This document shows positions 1 through 8,613 of a stretch of 64,000 nucleotides of DNA, in pieces; the first letter of the stretch is position 1; the number at the start of each line of letters is the position of its first letter. Source of the stretch: an uncultured Flavobacteriaceae bacterium (lineage in GTDB: Bacteria; Bacteroidota; Bacteroidia; Flavobacteriales; Flavobacteriaceae); the NCBI GenBank assembly GCA_947489085.1, contig CANLCJ010000004.1, positions 82,317 through 146,316 on the forward strand, given 5' to 3'. A program made the position numbers and the translations under genes. The notes under the pieces are model-generated. The model was not told the DNA's origin and made no database searches. It saw only the letters and a list, made by a program, of their open reading frames with translations.

Positions 1-1
1 T

Positions 2-301
2 AATGCAGTAGAAGTATTTCTCAACTTGATTAAAACAGAAGATGCTGCCAAGCCAAAAACATGGTACTACGAATTAACAGCAGCAACAGGATATCAATTT
101 ATAGAAGACGATCCTAGACAAAGTACCTATCGGGTTCAAGGAAAATTAGGGTACCGCTTTACCAAAAGAGCTTTTGCTAATATTTTTGGTACACGAAGTA
201 ATATTGCCTCTGCCACAGCTGCAGGTTTTACTTTTAACGAAATCGGACTGCGTTTTAAATGGTACCTATCCCAAAAACCTATTTTTAAAACATCAAATTA
301 A
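2..301 (+). CDS. C-terminal fragment of a beta-barrel-like outer membrane protein (partial)
   Basis: The frame is open from base 2 with no start codon needed, so this is the 3' end of a longer gene cut by the window edge; a TTG at 26 is probably internal. The visible ~99 residues alternate aromatic and polar residues in short blocks (for example TWYYELTAATGYQF, YRVQGKLGYRF, EIGLRFKWYL), a pattern typical of antiparallel outer-membrane strands. The last strand is followed by a short tail, SQKPIFKTSN. I do not recognise the family, and the barrel assignment is an inference from strand pattern alone. No terminator is obvious after the stop. Confidence 0.5.
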   Translation, partial: NAVEVFLNLIKTEDAAKPKTWYYELTAATGYQFIEDDPRQSTYRVQGKLGYRFTKRAFANIFGTRSNIASATAAGFTFNEIGLRFKWYLSQKPIFKTSN

Positions 302-731
302 TCAATTAGGTTTTGGCTTTTTACATTTTTTTGCATCAGGGATAACTATTTAGAAGTTCAAGTTTGCAAGAAACAATTCTTTTCAATACCATATCGTCTT
401 AACGGAACAGCTACAACGTATATAAAATTACAGACCGCTTTAAGATATCGTATTTTCTTGTGTTTGTAAATACTATATACTGAAGTGATTTAGTTGAGCA
501 ACATTTGAAAAACAAAAAAACGACGTATTTTCTTTCTTTATTGTTTTTATTGTAAAAATTGAATTACATGAAAACCCGCATTATGTCTGGGATAAGAAAG
601 GATTGCAATCCTTATTTTACCATTCGTCGACACTTAAATGTTATTCGTCTAACTCAATACTTAAATAAACGATATTTATAATTACACCTACAATATTGAG
701 GTAATTTTATACCATAAACTAGTAAGATATT
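302..731. other. Intergenic region upstream of the NO-sensing operon
   Basis: This 430-base AT-rich stretch has no convincing gene. It should hold the promoter of the seven-gene operon starting at 732, but no clean TAnnTTTG -7 box was found. A perfect 16-bp palindrome lies at 598-613. A 37-codon ATG frame at 568-681 has no recognisable product. Confidence 0.5.
598..613. repeat. 16-bp perfect palindrome upstream of the NO-sensing operon
   Basis: The sequence aaggattgcaatcctt equals its own reverse complement and lies about 120 bases before the first ATG of the operon. Its position makes it a candidate binding site for a dimeric regulator such as the operon's own LytTR protein. LytTR sites are, however, usually direct repeats, so this role is only a guess. 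Confidence 0.35.
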
Positions 732-1142
732 ATGAGATGCTTAAACATATTACTGATTGAAGATGACATGATAGAAGTTATGAAATTAAACAGAACAATT
801 TCTAAGCTAGAACTTCCTCATAAAATTATTGAAGCCAACAACGGCGAAGAAGCCTTACAATTTTTACAAAAAAAAGACGAATTACCTGACATAATTTTAT
901 TAGATTTGAATATGCCGAAATTAAATGGCATCGAATTTTTAAGTATTCTTAAAAAAGATGAAATTTTAAGATATATCCCTACTATTATACTTACAACCTC
1001 GAATAATCAACGAGATTTATTAGAGTGTTATAAAATAGGCATAGCTGGATATGTTTTAAAACCATTAAAGTACGAAGATTACGTTAAAAAAATTCAAAGT
1101 CTTCTTGCGTATTGGAGCATAAACGAACTAAAACAAATATGA
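732..1142 (+). CDS. Single-domain response regulator (CheY/Rcp1-like receiver)
   Basis: A 136-residue stand-alone receiver domain. Acidic pocket residues E10-D11-D12, the predicted phosphoacceptor D58 (LLDLNMP), T88/T89 and K110 (VLKP) are all in place. The loop after the phosphorylation site and the long helices resemble Rcp1-type receivers that partner PAS or phytochrome-like kinases. There is no output domain, so it must act by protein contact, or as a phosphate sink or shuttle. It is the first gene of the operon, and its TGA overlaps the ATG of the H-NOX gene (ATGA), implying translational coupling. By analogy with H-NOX phosphorelays it probably receives phosphate from one of the two downstream kinases; the partner is inferred. 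Confidence 0.9.
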   Translation: MRCLNILLIEDDMIEVMKLNRTISKLELPHKIIEANNGEEALQFLQKKDELPDIILLDLNMPKLNGIEFLSILKKDEILRYIPTIILTTSNNQRDLLECYKIGIAGYVLKPLKYEDYVKKIQSLLAYWSINELKQI

Positions 1143-1678
1143 AAGGCATAATTATTACCGAGTTTTTAGATTTAGTAGAACATAAATTTGGATTGGAAAT
1201 GGTAGATGATATTATAACCAAATCCCAATTAGAATCTGAAGGCATTTACACATCTGTGGGCACCTACAAATTCTCCGAAATGTTACAACTACTGCAACAT
1301 CTAAGCAAAAACACTGGACTTTCTATAGACAACTTGCTTCTTGCCTACGCCGAACATTTTTTTGGTGTAATAGAAGACAGCTACCCAGGTTTGTTAGCCA
1401 CCTATAACGATCCTATAGAAATGCTAGCCTCTATAGAAAATCATATTCACATTGAGGTTCAAAAAATATATCCAGAAGCAGAACTCCCTACATTCGATAT
1501 TGTTACTAAAACAGACACATCTCTAACAATGATTTACAAATCCAGCAGAGCCATGCACCATTTTGGTTTAGGGTTAATGCACAAAGTCTTTGAACATTTT
1601 AATACTAAAGCCAATATTGTTTTAGAAAAGCTTAAAGACGATGGTACCGAAGTTATGTTTATTATCAATAAAAATTAA
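1139..1678 (+). CDS. H-NOX (HNOB) haem nitric-oxide-binding sensor protein
   Basis: A soluble 179-residue protein spanning a complete H-NOX domain. It starts MKGIIITEF, typical of the family. The predicted proximal haem ligand is H104 in NHIHIEVQKIYP, which aligns with the ligand region of characterised H-NOX proteins. The haem-propionate motif YxSxR is present as Y133-K-S135-S-R137. H-NOX proteins bind NO at ferrous haem and, in bacteria, commonly inhibit a co-encoded kinase. The ATG at 1139 overlaps the preceding stop and gives the canonical N-terminus, so the upstream TTG at 1112 is rejected. The stop overlaps the next ATG (TAATG), placing it directly beside a PAS histidine kinase, its likely partner. 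Ligand preference (NO alone or also O2) cannot be settled here. Confidence 0.93.
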   Translation: MKGIIITEFLDLVEHKFGLEMVDDIITKSQLESEGIYTSVGTYKFSEMLQLLQHLSKNTGLSIDNLLLAYAEHFFGVIEDSYPGLLATYNDPIEMLASIENHIHIEVQKIYPEAELPTFDIVTKTDTSLTMIYKSSRAMHHFGLGLMHKVFEHFNTKANIVLEKLKDDGTEVMFIINKN

Positions 1679-3654
1679 TGAGTCAAGATAAAATTGACAT
1701 TTTAAAACGCGCCCTATCTCGAGAAAAAGCGGCCAGAAAACAAGCTGAAAAAATTCTTGAAAATAAAGCCGCAGAACTCTACCATGCCAAGCAGGAATTA
1801 GAGCAATCTTATTTAGAGCTAGAAAGCCTCTTAAATAAAACCGACTCCCAATTACAAGGTGTTTTCGAAAACATTGTAGATCCCTATGTTATTATGGATC
1901 TTTTCGGTAATGTTTTAAAAATGAATGAGGCCGCAGTAGATTTATTAGGCTGTGACGATATCAACTCGTATTTCAACCTTATGGATCTAGTGCATCCAAA
2001 AGACTTGCAGTCTGTAGCAGAGTCGTTTCAATTTCTTCTAAAAAATGGCAGTATTACAGATTTTAACCTTAAAATAATTACGCAAAAACAAGAGGAAAAA
2101 TTACTACACCTTAACGGCAGTATAATTTACGATAAAGGCCAGCCTCTAGCAGCTCAAGGTATCGTTAGAGACATTACAAAGGCTAAAGAAGCAGAAATAC
2201 AGCTTATAGAATCTGAAAACAGACTGGCAACACTAATACTAAACTTAGACAGTGGCGTACTTCTTGAAGACGAAAACCGAAAAATTGTACTTACAAATAA
2301 TAAGTTTTGCGAACTTTTTGAAATTAAACAAACCCCAAACGAGCTTAAAGGGCAAGACTTTGCAAATGTAACAGAACATTATAAAACCTATTTTAAAACC
2401 CCCGATCTATTTATTCAAAATATTCAAGAGATCTTAAAAAATAAACACGAAGTTTTAGGTGATGAACTCGAAATGAAAAATGGGAAAATTCTAGAAAGAG
2501 ATTACGTACCTATTTACGAGGGAGCAATCTATAAAGGCCATTTATGGACCTATAGAGATGTTACCTTACGAAGAAAATACCGCAAAGGCTTAGAAGCACA
2601 AAAACAAAAATACAGCAGCGTAATTGCTAATATGAATTTAGGCCTAATGGAAGTGGACAATTACGATAAAATTATAATGGTGAATAAAAGTTTTTTAAAT
2701 ATTTCAGGATATAAAAAAAACGAACTTATTGGTAAATACGCCAACGAAATATTTCCTATTGAAGACGATATAAACACAATTAGAGAGGAAAACTCAGACC
2801 GTATTAAGGGACGTGCCAACTCTTACGAAATAAAATGTAAAACAAAGACAGGAAGCATAAAACATTGCCTTATAAGTGGCGCTTTAAATTACAATTTAAA
2901 TGGAGAAGTTATAGGTTCCATTGGTATTTATCTAGACATAACAGCACTTAAAACACTACAGCTTCAAAAAGAAAAATTACTTATAGAATTAGAAAAAAGC
3001 AATAACGAGTTGCAAGAATATGCACATATAGTATCGCACGACCTAAAATCGCCACTTAGAAGTATAGATGCTCTAATAAATTGGATTAAAGAAGACAATA
3101 AAGACAAACTGGACGAAATGAGTCTCCAAAACATGGAACTTATAGAAGATACATTAGAAAAAATGGAACAACTCATCTCCGATGTGCTTATGTATTCCAG
3201 CATTGGAGCTAATGTTGTGGAAGAAGACCTTGTAGATCTTAATGAACTGGTAAACGAACTACAAAAAATACTATACATACCCGATCATATTTCCGTAAAT
3301 ATATTAAATACACTGCCTAGTATTAAAGGAGATAGAACCAAATTAAAACAACTGTTTCAAAACTTTATTAGTAATGCTGTAAAATTTAACGATAAAGAAA
3401 AAGGCATCATAGAAATAGATGTTTTAAATCAAGACGATTATTATAAATTTTCGGTAAAAGATAACGGCATTGGTATAGATAAAAAATACCACGATAAAAT
3501 ATTTAAAATATTTCATGCTCTAAACAAAAGCAAAGACTCAACAGGTATAGGACTGTCTATTATTAAAAAAATAATAAACCTGCATAAAGGAGATGTGTGG
3601 ATAGAATCTTCCTTAGGCAAAGGCACCACTTTTCACTTTACATTAAAAAAATAG
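1678..3654 (+). CDS. PAS-domain sensor histidine kinase, probable H-NOX partner
   Basis: A 658-residue cytoplasmic kinase with no transmembrane segment. A coiled coil (about residues 1-60) is followed by three PAS-like domains (about 60-175, 185-300, 305-425). The DHp helix has the phosphoacceptor H454 in AHIVSHDLKSPLRS. The HATPase_c domain carries the N box (NFISNAVKF), G1 box (DNGIGID) and G2 box (TGIGLSI), and the protein ends FHFTLKK. It begins within the stop of the H-NOX gene, the classic arrangement for an NO-regulated soluble kinase. Its DHp and catalytic domains closely resemble those of the second kinase at 4795, including the shared SHDLK-PLRSIDAL segment, suggesting duplication of the kinase core within the operon. 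Confidence 0.92.
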   Translation: MSQDKIDILKRALSREKAARKQAEKILENKAAELYHAKQELEQSYLELESLLNKTDSQLQGVFENIVDPYVIMDLFGNVLKMNEAAVDLLGCDDINSYFNLMDLVHPKDLQSVAESFQFLLKNGSITDFNLKIITQKQEEKLLHLNGSIIYDKGQPLAAQGIVRDITKAKEAEIQLIESENRLATLILNLDSGVLLEDENRKIVLTNNKFCELFEIKQTPNELKGQDFANVTEHYKTYFKTPDLFIQNIQEILKNKHEVLGDELEMKNGKILERDYVPIYEGAIYKGHLWTYRDVTLRRKYRKGLEAQKQKYSSVIANMNLGLMEVDNYDKIIMVNKSFLNISGYKKNELIGKYANEIFPIEDDINTIREENSDRIKGRANSYEIKCKTKTGSIKHCLISGALNYNLNGEVIGSIGIYLDITALKTLQLQKEKLLIELEKSNNELQEYAHIVSHDLKSPLRSIDALINWIKEDNKDKLDEMSLQNMELIEDTLEKMEQLISDVLMYSSIGANVVEEDLVDLNELVNELQKILYIPDHISVNILNTLPSIKGDRTKLKQLFQNFISNAVKFNDKEKGIIEIDVLNQDDYYKFSVKDNGIGIDKKYHDKIFKIFHALNKSKDSTGIGLSIIKKIINLHKGDVWIESSLGKGTTFHFTLKK

Positions 3655-3660
3655 ATCATC

Positions 3661-4794
3661 TTGAAAATTGTACAACTAAAACGCCAGCAGCAAAAAGATT
3701 GGGAATATTTATCTCAAAAACAACCGTTACAAGCACCCTTGGTTCTTGTTTTTGGAAATCGTTTTTTACTGGAAGAAGCTAATGTGTACTCCGAAATACA
3801 AACGTTATTTCCAGACGGGCATATTGTTTTTGGTTCTACAAGCGGAGACATTACTTCAGAAATTGTAGACGATAATAGCATAACAATAACTGCTATAGAG
3901 TTTGAACGTTCGCAATTTGAAATAAAAACAAGCAATGTATTAAAATCTGGAAAAGACAGTTTAAAAACAGGAGAAGCACTTATTAACCAATTTAATACAG
4001 AAGGGTTAAAATTTATTTTTGTGGTGGCCGAAGGTAGTTTTATAAATGGTAGTCAACTTGTAGAAGGGATGAATACAAAAACAACCAACAATACGCTAAT
4101 TACAGGAGCTTTGTGCGGAGATGGAGATCGTTTCGAAAAAACGTTGGCAGGCTATAATACTGCACCAAAAGAAGGTGAGATTGTAGCCATTGGCTTTTAC
4201 GGGGCTTCTCTTGAAGCTTCATTTTCTATTCATGGCGGCTGGAGTCCATTCGGTCCCATGCGCATCGTAACAAAATCTAATGCCAATATTCTTTACGAGT
4301 TAGATGGACAACCAGCGCTAGATTTATACAAAAAATACCTTGGAGAAAAATCTAAAGCGCTTCCCGGAGCTGCATTACTATACCCGCTTAATGTTAAAAC
4401 AAAAGAAGAAAAACAATCTATAGTAAGAACCATTTTAAACATTAACGAAGCAGACAATTCGATGATTCTAGCTGGAGACATTCCAGAAAATTCGAAAGTG
4501 CAACTTATGATGACTAATATAGACAATATAGCCAATGCTTCCGAAAAAGCAGCTAAACAGGCTCTAAGCACTAGACAAAACGAACCAGAGTTGGCGCTTT
4601 TGGTAAGTTGTATAGGTAGAAAACTAGTGTTAGACCAACGTGTAGAAGAGGAAATAGAAGAAGTTGTAGATGTGTTAGGAAAATCGACCACCATTTGTGG
4701 TTTATATTCTTATGGCGAAATAGCACCCTTTCACGGCGAAAAAAACTGTAAATTACATAACCAAACCATGACGGTAACACTTATTAGTGAATAA
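3661..4794 (+). CDS. FIST-domain sensor protein (NosP-like)
   Basis: A 377-residue protein with an N-terminal FIST_N region (about 25-220; signatures VFGSTSGD and ITGALCGDGDRF) and a C-terminal FIST_C region (about 225-365; SCIGRKLVLDQRVEEE, GLYSYGEIAP). The FIST family is a ligand-sensing fold, and the NosP subgroup binds haem and NO and regulates an adjacent kinase. Here the next gene, starting immediately after the stop, is a soluble histidine kinase, which matches the nosP-kinase pairing. Translation appears to start at TTG 3661, six bases after the previous stop, because no in-frame ATG lies near this N-terminus. Haem binding is not shown by the sequence; FIST proteins sensing other small molecules remain an alternative. 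Confidence 0.85.
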   Translation: MKIVQLKRQQQKDWEYLSQKQPLQAPLVLVFGNRFLLEEANVYSEIQTLFPDGHIVFGSTSGDITSEIVDDNSITITAIEFERSQFEIKTSNVLKSGKDSLKTGEALINQFNTEGLKFIFVVAEGSFINGSQLVEGMNTKTTNNTLITGALCGDGDRFEKTLAGYNTAPKEGEIVAIGFYGASLEASFSIHGGWSPFGPMRIVTKSNANILYELDGQPALDLYKKYLGEKSKALPGAALLYPLNVKTKEEKQSIVRTILNINEADNSMILAGDIPENSKVQLMMTNIDNIANASEKAAKQALSTRQNEPELALLVSCIGRKLVLDQRVEEEIEEVVDVLGKSTTICGLYSYGEIAPFHGEKNCKLHNQTMTVTLISE

Positions 4795-5853
4795 ATGAAC
4801 TCTTTACTAAAACGACAAATTCGTAAATATGTACCAAAGGCACTGGCAGAGCATCCAGAATTGACTGCTTTTTTCGATGCTGTAAACAGATCGTACACCA
4901 ACCACGACGAACAATTTGTTATGCAGCAACGTGCCATGGCCATAAGTTCTGAAGAGTTATTTAATGCCAATGAGAAATTAAGAAATGAGGCTGAAGCACA
5001 GCGCACAGTTATAACAAAATTAAAACGTTTGGTAGAAACACTTCGGTTTTACGACATCCCAAATCAACAATTTGAAGAAAGCAAAGATATTGAAGAAGAT
5101 GGGCTAAAGTTATTGGATTTTATTACAGCGCAAGCAAAGAAAATTATTGATATAGACACGCAGCGAGAAAAGTTATTAAAAGAACTGGAATACCAAAATC
5201 AGGAATTAAGCGATTATGCACACATGGTGTCTCACGATTTAAAAACACCTTTAAGAAGTATCGATGCCTTGTCTACTTGGTTAAAAGAAGATTACACACA
5301 TTGCATGGATACTAACGGGAAGGAACGTTTAGATTTAATACGTAGCAATGTTGAAAAAATAGACACCTTGATAAACGGTATTTTAGAGCATTCTACAATT
5401 AGTAAAAACCAGGTAGACACTTACGATGTAGATTTAGATAAGCTCGTTGAAAATACCATAGGTATGATAGATGTACCGAACCACATTAAAATTGTAAAAA
5501 ACGACAATTTCCCTACCATAAAAGGCGATAAATACAGATTGCAACAGCTGTTTCAAAACTTAATTGTTAATGCTATAAAGTACAATGATAAGGAAAAAGG
5601 CTTAGTGGAGATAGGTTTCGAAAACGCAAACAAGTTTTGGGAATTCTATGTTAGAGATAATGGCAAGGGCATAGATAAAAAATATTTTAAAAAAATATTC
5701 AAGACCTTCGAGAAACTAGATACTAATACCAATGCTACTGGTATTGGCCTTTCTTTGGTAAAAAAAATAGTAGATGCACTTGGTGGGATTATATGGTTGG
5801 AGTCTGAAAAAAATAAGGGAACAACTTTTTATTTTACACTAAAAAAACGCTAA
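4795..5853 (+). CDS. Soluble histidine kinase, probable partner of the FIST/NosP-like sensor
   Basis: A 352-residue kinase without membrane segments. The basic amphipathic start LLKRQIRKYVPKAL and a coiled-coil linker (about 30-140) lead to a DHp domain with phosphoacceptor H147 in AHMVSHDLKTPLRS. The HATPase_c domain has the N box (NLIVNAIKYND), G1 box (DNGKGID) and G2 box (TGIGLSL). The ATG directly follows the TAA of the FIST gene with no gap, and the stop overlaps the HPt start (TAATG). The N-terminal linker resembles those of FIST-associated kinases. Apart from lacking PAS domains, its catalytic core is a close paralogue of the 1678 kinase. It is expected to feed the HPt protein that follows. 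Confidence 0.9.
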   Translation: MNSLLKRQIRKYVPKALAEHPELTAFFDAVNRSYTNHDEQFVMQQRAMAISSEELFNANEKLRNEAEAQRTVITKLKRLVETLRFYDIPNQQFEESKDIEEDGLKLLDFITAQAKKIIDIDTQREKLLKELEYQNQELSDYAHMVSHDLKTPLRSIDALSTWLKEDYTHCMDTNGKERLDLIRSNVEKIDTLINGILEHSTISKNQVDTYDVDLDKLVENTIGMIDVPNHIKIVKNDNFPTIKGDKYRLQQLFQNLIVNAIKYNDKEKGLVEIGFENANKFWEFYVRDNGKGIDKKYFKKIFKTFEKLDTNTNATGIGLSLVKKIVDALGGIIWLESEKNKGTTFYFTLKKR

Positions 5854-6170
5854 TGGAAACCCCTAATCTTAATTACGTAAATCAACTGGCTGGAGGAGAT
5901 ACTACTTTCAAAAACAAGCTAATAGAAGTTATAAAAACAGAGTTCCCTTTAGAAAAAGCACAGTATTTAGAAAGCTTTAAAGCAAAAAATCATAAATTAA
6001 GCGCGGAAAATGTACACAAACTTAAACATAAAATTAGTATTTTAGGGCTTGAAAAGAGTTATAAGATAGCTGAAATATTCGAGGACAACCTAAAAGAAGG
6101 CAGTACTAGAGATTACGAAAAATTCGATACGATCCTTGAAACCATAACACGCTATCTAAAAACGTTATAA
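5853..6170 (+). CDS. HPt (histidine phosphotransfer) domain protein
   Basis: A 105-residue helical protein matching a stand-alone HPt domain. The predicted phosphorylatable histidine is H55 in VHKLKHKISILGL, where K and the following small/hydrophobic residues fit the HxxK-type consensus. An adjacent acidic helix (AEIFEDNLKEG) completes the bundle. HPt proteins shuttle phosphate between receiver domains, so this gene suggests a multistep relay linking the single-domain receiver at 732 with the DNA-binding regulator at 6180. It is translationally coupled to the kinase upstream by a one-base overlap and lies nine bases before the next gene. Confidence 0.82.
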   Translation: METPNLNYVNQLAGGDTTFKNKLIEVIKTEFPLEKAQYLESFKAKNHKLSAENVHKLKHKISILGLEKSYKIAEIFEDNLKEGSTRDYEKFDTILETITRYLKTL

Positions 6171-6179
6171 CATCATTTT

Positions 6180-6890
6180 ATGAACTGTATAATTATAGAC
6201 GATGAGGCTACGGCTAGAACTATTATTACACAATTGTGTACTCAAATACCCAATATAACCTTAAAAGAAGAATTTTCTAATGCGATTGAAGCCATAAAAT
6301 ACCTCAATCAAAACGATATAGATCTTATTTTTTTAGACATTCTAATGCCCGATTTTACAGGTTTCGATTTTATACAAACCCTAAAAAATCCGCCTAAAAT
6401 TATTTTAACCACGTCCGATTCTAAGTTTGCCATAGAAGCCTTCGAATACAATTGTATTATAGACTATCTTGTAAAACCAATTACACTACCCCGTCTTGAA
6501 AAAGCTGTGCAAAAGGTAACAGCTATAACTGCAAGCTCTAAAGAAACAAGCGTAAAAGAAACGCAAGACGTAAAATCTGATAATCACCTTTACATAAATA
6601 TAGACAGGCGTTTAATAAAAATAGATATTCCCAGTATTTATTTAGTAGAAGCCAAGGGAGATTACATACAGTTAAAAACAGAAACAAAAAATTACACCGT
6701 ACACTCCACGCTAAAAAAAATAGAAGAAAAATTACCCGACGATTTATTCTTAAAAATCCACAGATCGTACGTTATAAACATCAAAAAAATTGTAGATATA
6801 GAAGACAATAGTGTACTCATTAAAAAAGATGTTATTCCCGTAAGCCGTTCTAACAGACCAGAGTTAATGAAACGCTTAAATTTGCTCTAG
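6180..6890 (+). CDS. LytTR-family response regulator (DNA-binding output of the operon)
   Basis: A 236-residue regulator. The N-terminal receiver (1-120) has D7-D8, phosphoacceptor D53 (FLDILMPDFTGF), T77/T78 and K99 (YLVKP). After a polar linker (about 112-130) a C-terminal LytTR domain (about 133-236) contains the typical IYLVEAKGDYIQL and FLKIHRSYVIN blocks and the ending IPVSRSNRPELMKRL. LytTR domains bind DNA, usually at direct repeats. It is the last gene of the operon and the only member predicted to bind DNA, so it is the likely transcriptional output of the NO signal. Target genes are not evident in this window. Confidence 0.93.
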   Translation: MNCIIIDDEATARTIITQLCTQIPNITLKEEFSNAIEAIKYLNQNDIDLIFLDILMPDFTGFDFIQTLKNPPKIILTTSDSKFAIEAFEYNCIIDYLVKPITLPRLEKAVQKVTAITASSKETSVKETQDVKSDNHLYINIDRRLIKIDIPSIYLVEAKGDYIQLKTETKNYTVHSTLKKIEEKLPDDLFLKIHRSYVINIKKIVDIEDNSVLIKKDVIPVSRSNRPELMKRLNLL

Positions 6891-7077
6891 ACAGAAATAG
6901 ACAAGATTCATTTCTACTTTCACCTATATTAGTGTTGCACCTAAACACCAATTTTCATGAGTATCTAAGTAATAGCTATAGCCCAACAAACAAGCAAACT
7001 AAAAATGGTACGATTCAATTATCATGCATTCATACAAATTTTACGTTTCAGAAGTCCAAAATGTTATCTATAAGGTA

Positions 7078-8613
7078 CTACCCCAACCACCCTTCACGAT
7101 CCAAGCTTCTATATTGAATAGCCTCGCTTATATGTTCCCCTTTAACAGTTTCAGCACCTTCCAAATCGGCTATAGTTCTCGATACCTTTAAAATACGATC
7201 GTAGGCACGTGCAGACAAATTCAACCGTTCCATAGCGGTTTTTAGTAACGTTTTGGAAGCATCATCTAAAACGCAAAATTTACGAATCTGCTTAGTATTC
7301 ATTTGGGCATTGTAATGTACCACATCAGAATCTGCAAAACGTTGGGTTTGCAACTCCCGTGCTTTAGTAACACGTTTTCTAATAGCTACCGAAGTTTCTC
7401 CTTTTCTATCGTCCGACAATTTATCGAAAGGCACAGGCGTCACTTCTATATGAATATCGATTCGATCCAATAAAGGGCCTGAAATTTTACCTAAATAACG
7501 CTGCATTTCGGCTGGGCTGGACGTTACTGGCGCATTAGGATCGTTAAAATACCCCCCGGGACTAGGGTTCATACTGGCTACTAACATAAATGACGATGGA
7601 TAGGTTACGGTAAATTTTGCTCTCGAAATGGTTACTTCTCGATCTTCTAACGGTTGTCGCATCACTTCTAAAACTTCGCGCTTAAACTCGGGCAATTCAT
7701 CTAAAAACAACACACCGTTATGTGATAAGGATATTTCACCAGGTTGGGGGTAGCTCCCTCCTCCTACTAGAGCGACGTTAGATATGGTGTGGTGCGGACT
7801 CCGAAAAGGCCGTTGTGCCATAAGCCCTGTATCCTTTACACGACCTACAACAGAGTGTATTTTTGTAGTCTCCAAAGCTTCATGTAAGGTCATAGGCGGT
7901 AAAATGCTAGGTAAACGTTTGGCTAACATGGTTTTCCCTGCACCTGGTGGTCCAATAAGAATAATGTTGTGTCCACCTGCAGCAGCGATTTCCATACAGC
8001 GCTTTATGCCTTCCTGTCCTTTTACATCAGCAAAATCGAATTCAGGATAGTTTAAGTTTTTTTCAAACTCTTTTCGTGTATCTATTATGGTTTGTTCTAA
8101 AGTTTCACCTTTGTCAAAATAATTGATAACCTGTTTTATATTATCAACACCATACACTTCTAAATCGTTTACTATGGCGGCTTCTTTTGCATTTTGAGAT
8201 GGTAAAATAAAGCCTTTAAACCCCTCTGCTCTGGCTTTAACGGCTATAGGCAATGCGCCTTTTATGGGTTGTAGACTCCCATCTAAAGACAATTCGCCCA
8301 TTATTAAATAGCGTTCTAAGTTTTCGGCTTGTATTTGTTTAGACGCTGCAAGAATACCAATGGCTAAACTCAAATCGTAAGCACTGCCTTCCTTTCGCAA
8401 ATCGGCTGGTGCCATATTTATAGTAATCTTCTTTCCTGGTATTTTGTAGCCATTATTTTGTAACGCAGCAGCAATACGGTAATTACTTTCCTTTATAGCA
8501 TTATCGGGTAAACCTACCAAATGGTAACCAATACCCTTATCGACATTAACCTCTACTGTTATTGTAGTGGCTTCCACACCAAAGACGGCAGAACCGTAAA
8601 TTTTTACAAGCAT
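7078..8613 (-). CDS. YifB/ComM-family Mg chelatase-like AAA+ ATPase
   Basis: A 511-residue protein in line with the YifB/ComM family. The N-terminal Lon-protease-like ChlI domain (about 1-170) begins MLVKIYGSAVFGVEA. The central Mg-chelatase AAA+ domain has Walker A GPPGAGKT (near residue 215), the HHTISNVALVGGG segment and Walker B GVLFLDELPEF. The C-terminal helical domain (LSARAYDRILKVSRTIADLEG) completes it. ComM homologues act as helicases promoting branch migration during natural transformation; whether this organism is competent is unknown. It is transcribed convergently toward the signalling operon, with no clear terminator between them. Confidence 0.95.
   Translation of the reverse strand: MLVKIYGSAVFGVEATTITVEVNVDKGIGYHLVGLPDNAIKESNYRIAAALQNNGYKIPGKKITINMAPADLRKEGSAYDLSLAIGILAASKQIQAENLERYLIMGELSLDGSLQPIKGALPIAVKARAEGFKGFILPSQNAKEAAIVNDLEVYGVDNIKQVINYFDKGETLEQTIIDTRKEFEKNLNYPEFDFADVKGQEGIKRCMEIAAAGGHNIILIGPPGAGKTMLAKRLPSILPPMTLHEALETTKIHSVVGRVKDTGLMAQRPFRSPHHTISNVALVGGGSYPQPGEISLSHNGVLFLDELPEFKREVLEVMRQPLEDREVTISRAKFTVTYPSSFMLVASMNPSPGGYFNDPNAPVTSSPAEMQRYLGKISGPLLDRIDIHIEVTPVPFDKLSDDRKGETSVAIRKRVTKARELQTQRFADSDVVHYNAQMNTKQIRKFCVLDDASKTLLKTAMERLNLSARAYDRILKVSRTIADLEGAETVKGEHISEAIQYRSLDREGWLG

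Noticed and set aside
568..681. 37-codon plus-strand frame in the leader of the NO-sensing operon
   Set aside because: No recognisable protein features, and it contains the palindrome; more likely non-coding.
1112..1138. TTG start extending the H-NOX protein by nine residues
   Set aside because: The canonical H-NOX N-terminus begins at the ATG 1139, which overlaps the previous stop.
6932..7117. 61-codon plus-strand frame after the LytTR gene
   Set aside because: Low-complexity composition, no family resemblance, and it overlaps the end of the YifB gene on the other strand.
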